This document shows positions 6,623 through 12,093 of a stretch of 12,093 nt of DNA, one piece after another (positions within the stretch are counted from its first letter, which is position 1; each line of letters opens with the position of its first letter). Under the pieces are notes generated by a model, which searched no databases, had not been told where the DNA came from, and saw only the letters and a program-made list of their open reading frames with translations. Made by a program: the position numbers and the translations under genes. The DNA comes from Egerieenecus merdigallinarum. GTDB lineage: Bacteria; Bacillota; Clostridia; Christensenellales; Aristaeellaceae. Where the stretch lies: positions 1-12,093 of the forward strand of contig DVHS01000049.1 in NCBI GenBank assembly GCA_018711985.1. The letters run 5' to 3'.

Positions 6623-7479
6623 GCCTCCGCCGCCTCCGTTTGCGTCGCTTTTTTCGAGGGCAGCGCCTGGGCGAAGGCCGCGGGGATCAGCGCCTTCAGG
6701 GGCAGCAAGGGGCACAGCAGCACCAGGAAGGCAATCCCCACCAGGTAGAGGTTGTCCGTCAGGGGCGGCAGGGTCACGCTGCCCGTGGCCAGGCCGCTTA
6801 TTGCGGCCACCAACTGGGACACGTAGCCCCGGCCGATAAGGGCCACCGCCACCAGGAAGGGCACGTAGGTCAGCGCCCCGGCCAGGTTGGCTGCCAGCAG
6901 GCGCAGACGGTGTCCCCGCACGGTGCTGCCGGGGAGCTGGCGCGCGTCCCCATGCCGCCGCCAGGACAGAAACGCCATGCCCACCAGCAGCACCACCACC
7001 GTCAGGGCGTAGACGCCAAAACCCACCAGCAGCCCCTGGGTGAACTTGCCGCCGCCCAGGTCCATGAAAAAGCGCATCAGCGTAAACGCGTCCACCAGCC
7101 CGTTATAGGCCATGGACATGCCCACCGTCACCGCCAGGCAGGGCAGGCCCCATACCACCAGCCACAGCCCCTGCCGCAGGCTGCACAGCAGCTTGCGGCC
7201 ATAGTCCTGGAAGGAAACCACCTGCCCCAGCGGATACTCTGCCCCATCCAGCAGGGAGGCCAGGGCCTGGGCGGCGTTTTGCCGCATGGGCAGCACCAGC
7301 AATACAAACAATACCGGGCACAGCCAGGCCAGGGGCGCGGCCTGGGGCACGGATAAAAACAGCAGCGGCGCCAGGGCGATCAGGCACACCACCGCCTGCA
7401 GCAAAAATCCCTGCAACAGCGCTCCAAAATGCGCGGTATACATCCGCCAGGCGCAAAGCAATATTTGCCGAACTTTCAT
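6619..7479 (-). CDS. Polytopic membrane protein of unknown function, 286 aa
   Basis: It has about six hydrophobic segments, near residues 23-43, 49-65, 103-125, 148-172, 196-217 and 245-271, with short polar links. The N-terminus is MKVRQILLCAWRMYTAHFG and the C-terminal tail is charged (SKKATQTEAAEA). The pattern resembles loosely defined 'DUF975-like' or glycerophosphoryl-diester-phosphodiesterase-type membrane regions of Clostridia, but I cannot assign a family. No transporter or enzyme motif is visible. The ATG at 7479 has AGGAGG (7492-7497) 12 bases upstream, a long but usable spacing; the longer in-frame ATG at 7509 would place the site inside the coding region. It is the first gene of the five-gene operon, about 40 bases after a strong promoter, and its stop overlaps the pseudouridine synthase start. 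Confidence 0.78.
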   Translation of the reverse strand: MKVRQILLCAWRMYTAHFGALLQGFLLQAVVCLIALAPLLFLSVPQAAPLAWLCPVLFVLLVLPMRQNAAQALASLLDGAEYPLGQVVSFQDYGRKLLCSLRQGLWLVVWGLPCLAVTVGMSMAYNGLVDAFTLMRFFMDLGGGKFTQGLLVGFGVYALTVVVLLVGMAFLSWRRHGDARQLPGSTVRGHRLRLLAANLAGALTYVPFLVAVALIGRGYVSQLVAAISGLATGSVTLPPLTDNLYLVGIAFLVLLCPLLPLKALIPAAFAQALPSKKATQTEAAEA

Positions 7480-7517
7480 ATAAAGCAGCGTCCTCCTTGC
7501 GTATAACATCCCAGCCC

Positions 7518-7546
7518 ATTATACCCAAGGCGCAAGGGAATTGCAA
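7518..7546 (-). promoter_or_regulatory. Sigma-A-type promoter of the minus-strand operon
   Basis: Read on the minus strand, the -35 box is TTGCAA (7546-7541) and the -10 box is a perfect TATAAT (7523-7518), with 17 bases between. Transcription would start near 7511, about 30 bases before the membrane-protein ATG at 7479. The -35 box is a palindrome also used by the divergent promoter. Confidence 0.75.
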
Positions 7547-7570
7547 ACATTTCACATTTCATGGTAGAAT
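7541..7570 (+). promoter_or_regulatory. Divergent promoter of the radical SAM/phosphatase pair, sharing the -35 box
   Basis: On the plus strand the same TTGCAA (7541-7546) is followed after 18 bases by TAGAAT (7565-7570), preceded by TGG, which makes an extended -10 (TGnTAGAAT). Start would be near 7577, giving a leader of about 42 bases with the ribosome binding site AAGGAGGAGG at 7598-7607. Confidence 0.6.
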
Positions 7571-7618
7571 AAGAAATCATTTTCCCTGCCATTGGGGAAG
7601 GAGGAGGCAACCCGCACC

Positions 7619-9280
7619 ATGCGCGTAACCCTCGCCGGGCTGAGCAGCCAGTATATCCACGTGACCCTGGCCCCCTGGTGCCTGCGCCGCGCCGCCCGCA
7701 AGGCGGGGCGTCCCGAGGAGATCACCCTTTGCGAAATGAACATCAACGAGCCCGCGGAGCAGCTTATGCGCCAGCTCATGGAGACCAGGCCGGACCTGCT
7801 GGGCTTTTCCGTCTACATCTGGAACCGCAGCCTCACCGGGGCGCTGATCCGCCGCATCAAGGCGGCGTTCCCGGGGCTGCCCATCCTGGTGGGCGGGCCG
7901 GAGGTCACCTGGTCCCCGGAGGAAACCTTCCGGGAAATGCCTTGCGACTTTCTGCTCCGGGGCGCGGGCGAGGAGAGCTTTCCCCTGCTGCTCTCCGCCC
8001 TCCAGGGAGAAATCCCCCTGGAACAGGTGCCCGGCCTGTGCCGCCGCACCTTCGACGAGGTGTACATCTCCCCGGAGGTGGCTCCCGCGCCGCCCCCCGA
8101 CCCCGGCGTATACGATGATGCCTATTTGGCTGCCCTCAAGGGGCGCATGGCCTATGTGGAAACCTCCCGGGGCTGCCCCTTCTCCTGCGCCTTCTGCCTG
8201 AGCGGGCAGCGGGACAAGGTGCTTTTCCTGCCCAAGGAGGAAGCCCTGGCGCTGCTTCTGCGGGTGGGAAAGAGCGGCGTATCCATCGTGAAGCTCATCG
8301 ACCGCACCTTCAACTGTGACCGCAAGCGCACGGCGTATCTGCTCTCCGGGCTCATGGAGGCCCGGAAGCGGGGCGAGCTGGGGCAGGTGTGCTACCACCT
8401 GGAGGTGGGGGCCGACCTGTTCGACGGGGAGCTGCTGGCGCTGCTGCGGGAGGCCCCCGCGGGGCTGTTTCAGCTGGAGGCGGGTATCCAGTCCTTTCAC
8501 AGGCCTACCCTGGAGCACTGCCGCCGCCGCACGGACATGGCCCTGCTGGAAAGCAACCTGCGCGCCCTGCTGGCCCCGGGGAACATCCATATTCATATTG
8601 ACCTCATCGCCGGGCTGCCGGAGGAGGACCTGCCCACATTCATCGCATCCTTCAACAAGGCCTATGCCCTGGGGCCGCACATGCTGCAGCTGGGCTTTTT
8701 GAAGCTGCTGTACGGCAGCGCGCTCCGGGAGGAGGCGGAGGCCAACGCCTGCCGCTTTAGCCCCGACCCGCCCTATGAGGTGCTGTCCACCCGGTGGCTG
8801 AGCTATGAAGACCTGTGCCAGCTCAAGGATGTGGAGCAGGCCATCGAAAGGCTGTACAACAGCGGCAAGTTCCAGCGCACCCTGGCCTGGGCATTGCCTC
8901 GCACGGGGCTTACGCCCTATGCCTTCTACCTGGCCATGGGCCGGCGCATGGCAGAAGTTCCCGGCAAGCTGAGCCACGAGCGGCTTACGGAGCTATTGTA
9001 TGCCTATCTCACCCAGGCCGGCCTGCCCGGGGAACAGCTGCGGGACTGCCTGGTATGGGACCGCCTGGCCACGGACAACACAGGCTACCTGCCCCCGCTG
9101 CTGCAACGGGACCCCGCCGGGGTGAAGGCGGCGGCCCGCCGCTACCGGGAGCAGCATCCCGAGACCCGCCGGGCGCGCTTCGCCCTGGTGGAGGGCGGCG
9201 CCACGCTGCTGGCAGCGGACTGGGACGATACGCACCCCGTGACCCGGCTGGGCCAGGTGCTGACGCTGAAAAATCCATAA
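7619..9280 (+). CDS. B12-binding-domain radical SAM protein, DUF4080 type
   Basis: The 553-aa protein starts with a cobalamin-binding-like Rossmann domain (about 1-130; MRVTLAGLSSQYIHVTLAPW, ILVGGPEVTWSPEE). I see no DxHxxG cobalt-ligand motif. The radical SAM core follows, with the 4Fe-4S cysteines C186, C190 and C193 in CPFSCAFC; a later YHLEVGADLF and QLEAGIQSF fit core strands that contact SAM. The C-terminal third (about 360-545) corresponds to the DUF4080 region. Such proteins are common in Clostridia; the reaction is unknown to me, though radical-mediated methylation or rearrangement is the family theme. The ATG at 7619 is supported by AAGGAGGAGG ending 11 bases upstream; the in-frame TTG at 7592 lacks a site. 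The phosphatase gene follows after 20 bases. Confidence 0.88.
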   Translation: MRVTLAGLSSQYIHVTLAPWCLRRAARKAGRPEEITLCEMNINEPAEQLMRQLMETRPDLLGFSVYIWNRSLTGALIRRIKAAFPGLPILVGGPEVTWSPEETFREMPCDFLLRGAGEESFPLLLSALQGEIPLEQVPGLCRRTFDEVYISPEVAPAPPPDPGVYDDAYLAALKGRMAYVETSRGCPFSCAFCLSGQRDKVLFLPKEEALALLLRVGKSGVSIVKLIDRTFNCDRKRTAYLLSGLMEARKRGELGQVCYHLEVGADLFDGELLALLREAPAGLFQLEAGIQSFHRPTLEHCRRRTDMALLESNLRALLAPGNIHIHIDLIAGLPEEDLPTFIASFNKAYALGPHMLQLGFLKLLYGSALREEAEANACRFSPDPPYEVLSTRWLSYEDLCQLKDVEQAIERLYNSGKFQRTLAWALPRTGLTPYAFYLAMGRRMAEVPGKLSHERLTELLYAYLTQAGLPGEQLRDCLVWDRLATDNTGYLPPLLQRDPAGVKAAARRYREQHPETRRARFALVEGGATLLAADWDDTHPVTRLGQVLTLKNP

Positions 9281-9300
9281 GTTCAGGGGAGCGTGAAATC

Positions 9301-9771
9301 ATGAAAAAGGTGCTTTTCGTGTGCCACGGCAACATCTGCCGCAGCCCCATGGCGGAAGCCGTCTTCCGGCATATGCTGGAGGAGCGCGGCCTGGGGGAGC
9401 GCTTCGCGGTGGATTCCGCGGCGGTGAGCGCGGAGGAGATCGGCAATCCCGTTTATCCGGAGGCCAACCGGACCCTCGTGGCCCACGGCCTGCCTGCCAG
9501 CAACCACCATGCCTGGCAGCTCACCCGGGCGGACTATGGCCGGTATGACTTCTTTATCGGCATGGATCAGGAAAACATCTACTGTATGCGGCAGATTTTC
9601 GGCGGGGACAGCCAGCACAAGGTCGGCCTGCTGCTGGCCTATACGGAGCATCCCCGGGAAGTGGAGGACCCGTGGTATACCGGCCGCTTTGATCGCGTGT
9701 TCGACTTGATTACCCAGGGGTGCCAGGCGCTGCTGGAAGCCCTGCTGGCCGACGAGGCCGGTCAGGCCTGA
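9301..9771 (+). CDS. Low-molecular-weight protein-tyrosine phosphatase
   Basis: The 156-aa protein has the P-loop CHGNICRS with nucleophile C8 and R14 near the N-terminus, and the general acid D123 in the EDPWYTG loop near the C-terminus. This order is diagnostic for the LMW-PTP family. Substrates are phosphotyrosine proteins, often BY-kinases of polysaccharide export or arginine phosphorylation marks in some Bacillota; a Thr after the first three P-loop residues, rather than the Ile here (CHGNICR), would suggest arginine phosphatase activity, so tyrosine is favoured. The ATG is preceded by AGGGGAG 9 bases upstream. It is 20 bases downstream of the radical SAM gene and is followed by a strong terminator, so it ends the transcription unit. 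Confidence 0.93.
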   Translation: MKKVLFVCHGNICRSPMAEAVFRHMLEERGLGERFAVDSAAVSAEEIGNPVYPEANRTLVAHGLPASNHHAWQLTRADYGRYDFFIGMDQENIYCMRQIFGGDSQHKVGLLLAYTEHPREVEDPWYTGRFDRVFDLITQGCQALLEALLADEAGQA

Positions 9772-9807
9772 ACCCCGCGCATGGGCCAAAGAAGCGTGGG
9801 CTTCCAT

Positions 9808-9841
9808 AAAAAAGGAGTCCCTGGCGTTTGCGCGGGACTTC
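9808..9841 (-). terminator. Terminator for the minus-strand MerR transcript
   Basis: On the minus strand, GAAGTCCC (9841-9834) pairs imperfectly with GGGACTCC (9821-9814), with one mismatch, and is followed by TTTTTT (9813-9808). It lies about 170 bases downstream of the MerR-family stop at 10011, beyond the bidirectional terminator. Confidence 0.5.
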
Positions 9842-9857
9842 GCAGACTGCAAAAAAA

Positions 9858-9907
9858 TACGGGAAGGTGCCGGAACAGCAGGGATGCTTCCGGCGCCTTC
9901 CCGTTTT
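9858..9907. terminator. Bidirectional rho-independent terminator
   Basis: CGGGAAGGTGCCGGAA (9860-9875) pairs with TTCCGGCGCCTTCCCG (9888-9903). This is a 16-bp stem with one G-T pair and a 12-base loop. TTTT follows on the plus strand (9904-9907), and a run of seven As (9851-9857) just before the stem gives a T-run on the minus strand. It sits between the convergent phosphatase and MerR genes and can stop both. The 103 bases from here to the MerR stop contain no gene. Confidence 0.88.
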
Positions 9908-10010
9908 ATGGTGGTGTGCGCTTTGTTCGCGTGCCAAGCGGCTGCGGGGCCGTATGGGCATGCTCTCCCGGGGACACGCTGAACCATGCCCGGGGCTTTG
10001 GCCCCCTGCT

Positions 10011-10862
10011 TCAAGGGGTGTGCGGAGGCGCAAAGGCCGCGTCCGCCTGCTGAAGCTGCCGGACATACCGGTCGTAGGCGGGGCTCATGCGGCGCAGGGC
10101 GGGCAAAAATATCTGCTGATATCCCGGGAAGGAGGTCAGCGCAGCCAAGGACTGCTGGATCTCCCGCAGGGGATGATTCGCGGGGATGGCCGCCTTGGCC
10201 TGCTGCCAGGCCGCCATCTCCTGGGCATGGGCCGCCAGATATCCCTGGGGGTCTTTGGCGGCATTCAACGTAGCCGCATGTACTTGCTCCCATATTGCGG
10301 GGGTGTACCAGCTGCTGGCCTGGGCCAGAAATTCCTTTGCCTGGGGGGAAAGCTCCGGCAGGCTTACCGAATCCAGATAGCCCACCGCTTCCTCAAAGGC
10401 GGCGCGCTGCGCTTCTTCGCGGATGGGTTTCTGAAGAAAGGCGGAAAAATGCAGCGCCATGTATTGCCCGAAAAAACCCGGGAAGGCGTCCAGCAAACGT
10501 TCTGCCAGGCTCTCCTGGGCCTGCAGGGTCTCCAGGGCGGCCCGGGCGGCTTCCCAGTCCCCTGTGCGTGCCAGCTCCTCCAGGGCGCGCTGGCGGACGG
10601 CTTCCCGTTCCTGCCGGAGATGCCCGGCCATGGCCGCCCGGCTCAGGGCCGCTTGATCTCCAGCGAAATACTCGCGTATCTCCTCCCCCGTCATGCCCAG
10701 GCCGCGCAGCACCGCAATCTTGCGCAGACGGGTTACGTCTTCGGCCGAAAAGTCCCGGTAGCCGTTCTCCAGGCGGGCGGGGGCTAACAGTCCCTGCTCC
10801 GCGGCCACCAGCGCTGCCTTGCGGGTTACCCCCGCCAGGCGGCAGGCTTCCTGTATCTTCAT
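10011..10862 (-). CDS. MerR-family transcriptional regulator with large helical C-terminal domain
   Basis: The 283-aa protein has an N-terminal MerR winged helix-turn-helix (about 1-70): KIQEACRLAGVTRKAALVAAEQGLL, then NGYRDFSAEDVTRLRKIAVLRGLGMTGEEIREYF. A coiled-coil-like helix (about 85-130) follows, then some 150 residues of mostly helical sequence rich in Trp, Tyr and Gln that I cannot assign. The only cysteine is C7, so it is not a metal sensor of the MerR/CueR type; a small-molecule binding C-terminal domain is more likely. The ATG at 10862 has GAGGTGA (10868-10874) 5 bases upstream; an in-frame GTG at 10871 overlaps that site. It lies 45 bases downstream of the ABC ATPase gene on the same strand and probably shares its transcript, suggesting that it regulates that transporter. 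Confidence 0.88.
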   Translation of the reverse strand: MKIQEACRLAGVTRKAALVAAEQGLLAPARLENGYRDFSAEDVTRLRKIAVLRGLGMTGEEIREYFAGDQAALSRAAMAGHLRQEREAVRQRALEELARTGDWEAARAALETLQAQESLAERLLDAFPGFFGQYMALHFSAFLQKPIREEAQRAAFEEAVGYLDSVSLPELSPQAKEFLAQASSWYTPAIWEQVHAATLNAAKDPQGYLAAHAQEMAAWQQAKAAIPANHPLREIQQSLAALTSFPGYQQIFLPALRRMSPAYDRYVRQLQQADAAFAPPHTP

Positions 10863-10907
10863 GATGCTCACCTCAGGGGAAGCATACACCCGGCCCCAGG
10901 GGACAAG

Positions 10908-11576
10908 TCAAGCGGGGGCCAGCACTTTTCCGTGGGCGACCCGGATTTGCCGCAGGGCGCAGGCGGCCACCCCGGGGTCGTGGGTAATCAGCAGCACGGT
11001 GCGCCCCTCCTGGTGCAGGCGGCTGAGCAGGGCGAGCACCTCCCGGGTGGCGTCCAGGTCCAGGTTACCGGTGGGCTCGTCGGCCAGCAGCACGGCGGGG
11101 TCCCGCACCAGCGCCCGGGCAATGGCCACCCGCTGCTGCTGTCCGCCGGATAGCTGACTGGGCCGGTGATGCAGCCTGTCGCCCAGCCCCACCCGTTCCA
11201 GCAGCGCCTTGGCGCGGCTTTCGCGCTCCCGGCGTCCGGCGCCGGCCAGCAACAGCGGCATGGCCACGTTTTCCAGGGCGGTGAGCTGGGGCAAAAGCTG
11301 AAACCCCTGGAACACAAAGCCGATTTCCTCCCCCCGCACCCGGGAAAGCTCCAGGGGCCGCAGGGTGGATACATCCCGGCCGTGGAGGGTTACCTGCCCG
11401 GAGGTGGGGGTGTCCAGGCAGCCCAGCAGATGCATCATGGTGCTTTTTCCGGAGCCGCTGGGCCCCACAATGGCCGTATATTCTCCCGGGGCGATGTGCA
11501 GGGATACGTGGCTGAGCGCTGCCACCACCTTTTCCCCCACGGGATAAAGCTTACTGACGTCTTTCATATAGATCAT
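10908..11576 (-). CDS. MacB/LolD-type ABC transporter ATP-binding protein
   Basis: The 222-aa single-domain ATPase has Walker A GPSGSGKST (38-46), Q-loop Q90 (FVFQGFQLLPQLTALENV), signature LSGGQQQR (142-149), Walker B VLLADEP (162-168) with catalytic E167, and switch H199. The FQGFQLLPQLTALENVAMPLL and DEPTGNLD segments mark the MacB/LolD/FtsE group, which works with FtsX-like permeases to export peptides or move lipoproteins by mechanotransmission. The ATG at 11576 has GGGAGGG (11584-11590) 7 bases upstream; MIYMKDVSKLYP is the usual start for this family, and the longer frame adds 43 unrelated residues. No permease gene is in the window: the upstream 517 bases are gene-free, and MerR lies downstream. 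The partner must be beyond the window, elsewhere, or lost. Confidence 0.92.
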   Translation of the reverse strand: MIYMKDVSKLYPVGEKVVAALSHVSLHIAPGEYTAIVGPSGSGKSTMMHLLGCLDTPTSGQVTLHGRDVSTLRPLELSRVRGEEIGFVFQGFQLLPQLTALENVAMPLLLAGAGRRERESRAKALLERVGLGDRLHHRPSQLSGGQQQRVAIARALVRDPAVLLADEPTGNLDLDATREVLALLSRLHQEGRTVLLITHDPGVAACALRQIRVAHGKVLAPA

Positions 11577-11717
11577 AGGCGGTCCCTCCCTCAGCGTTTT
11601 AGTGTGCCAAGGGGCAGGCCTGTCCATGCGTTCGGGAAAAGGGCCGCAGAGGAGGGAAAGATGCTTAGAAAGTGGATGAAGTATTTTGCTCCATGGATTT
11701 TGCAAGCGCGGAGGGAT

Positions 11718-11762
11718 TCGCGCCTGCGGGCGCGACCAAAGGGCTTTCCGATCGCCCTTTGG
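11718..11762. repeat. Two adjacent perfect hairpins
   Basis: TCGCGCC (11718-11724) pairs with GGCGCGA (11729-11735) across a 4-base loop. CCAAAGGGC (11736-11744) pairs with GCCCTTTGG (11754-11762) across a 9-base loop. They abut without a gap. The preceding ATTTTGCAAGC also occurs in the element at 2357-2366, hinting that these are related intergenic repeats. No T-run follows either on the plus strand. Confidence 0.7.
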
Positions 11763-11903
11763 AAACCTTCGGCCCCATACTGGTTGGAGGCCTTGTAAGC
11801 TAAGAAACCGGAAGGTTCTTCTTTAGCGTTACAGCTGGAATAAGCACGCTTTTTTCGGTAGCCTGAATTGCCTGGAAAAGGGAGACTGGGGACTGGGGGA
11901 TGG

Positions 11904-11996
11904 TTTTTCCTTTGGAGGGTGGCTCCGCCGGCCGAAGAGAAATTACTTTTTGGGTTTTGTTACATGATTTTCCATTGGAGGTTGGCTCCGCCGGCC
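11904..11996. repeat. 30-base direct repeat, two copies
   Basis: The 30-base unit at 11904-11933 recurs at 11967-11996 with three differences. Its core is TTGGAGG(G/T)TGGCTCCGCCGGCC. The two copies are separated by 33 bases of AT-rich sequence. Each copy holds a short GGC.TCC.GCC self-complementary core. Two copies are too few for a CRISPR array. Confidence 0.75.
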
Positions 11997-12055
11997 AGGG
12001 GGGCAGGGGGGATTCCGACCTCCCCCCTATGCCCCCCTGGACCCCCTATACCCCC
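11995..12055. repeat. Long GC hairpin overlapping a minus-strand G-quadruplex motif
   Basis: CCAGGGGGGC (11995-12004) pairs with GCCCCCCTGG (12031-12040), and inside it GGGGGGA (12006-12012) pairs with TCCCCCC (12021-12027). This is 17 bp in two blocks split by a small internal loop. On the minus strand, four G-runs of 5, 5, 6 and 6 (12055-12022) are separated by loops of exactly 4 bases, a canonical G-quadruplex pattern. The two structures use the same bases and would compete. Confidence 0.7.
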
Positions 12056-12093
12056 TTCAAACGGCCGAGGGATACCCCCGGACCCCCCTTGTA

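Larger units (their letters stand above)
11577..12093. other. Gene-free intergenic region upstream of the ABC gene
   Basis: I see no credible gene here on either strand: the frames that cross it continue from shadow frames and lack ribosome binding sites and family motifs. No convincing -35/-10 pair for the ABC gene was found. The stretch is filled with inverted and direct repeats listed separately, and the last 100 bases are very G/C-tract rich. Confidence 0.7.

Noticed and set aside
7577..8977. A 466-residue open frame on the minus strand opposite the radical SAM gene
   Set aside because: The plus strand carries a clear CxxxCxxC radical SAM protein; the antisense frame is Gln/Gly-rich and without motifs.
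11677..11705. Promoter for the ABC gene using TTGCAA at 11705-11700 on the minus strand
   Set aside because: The nearest -10-like hexamer (AATACT) is only 14 bases away and other spacings give poor matches.
11904..11996. CRISPR-like repeat pair
   Set aside because: Only two imperfect copies with one 33-base interval; no further units follow on either side.

Overview
The window is GC-rich bacterial DNA of the kind found in gut Clostridia (Bacillota). AGGAGG-type ribosome binding sites, tightly coupled genes, a PepV dipeptidase, a DUF4080-type radical SAM protein and Clostridia-phage style early genes all fit. I cannot name the genus. I see no rRNA, tRNA, CRISPR array, transposase or integrase.

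Region 1 (1-2261, plus strand) is a fragment of phage-derived genes: the C-terminal end of a cytosine-5 DNA methyltransferase joined in frame to an N-terminally truncated VRR-NUC nuclease, a short phage protein of unknown function, a HUH-type Rep (rolling-circle initiator-like) protein, and a small cysteine-rich protein. Most junctions are 4-base ATGA overlaps. The exception is a 157-base, hairpin-rich gap just before rep. No terminase, portal or capsid gene follows, so this looks like the edge of a prophage or a decayed remnant.

Region 2 (2262-2686) has no gene. It holds two degenerate tandem copies of a roughly 185-195 base element built from several hairpins.

Region 3 (2687-7479, minus strand) is a five-gene housekeeping operon. 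Transcribed from right to left, it encodes a polytopic membrane protein, an RsuA/RluB-family pseudouridine synthase, an RsmC-like methyltransferase, a PatB/MalY-type PLP C-S lyase/aminotransferase, and a PepV-type dipeptidase. The first three genes overlap by ATGA. A good promoter lies at 7518-7546.

Region 4 (7619-9771, plus strand) is a divergent pair: a B12-binding radical SAM protein and a low-molecular-weight protein-tyrosine phosphatase. Its promoter appears to share one palindromic TTGCAA -35 hexamer with the region 3 promoter. Terminators for both directions sit at 9808-9907.

Region 5 (10011-11576, minus strand) encodes a MacB/LolD-type ABC ATPase followed by a MerR-family regulator with a large helical C-terminal domain; no permease is visible. 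Region 6 (11577-12093) is gene-free and rich in hairpins, with a 30-base direct repeat and a strong G-quadruplex motif on the minus strand.

The best candidates for something new are the methyltransferase/VRR-NUC chimera, the Rep gene with its possible origin gap, the mosaic hairpin repeats, and the shared -35 divergent promoter. I did not find a complete undescribed multi-gene system.
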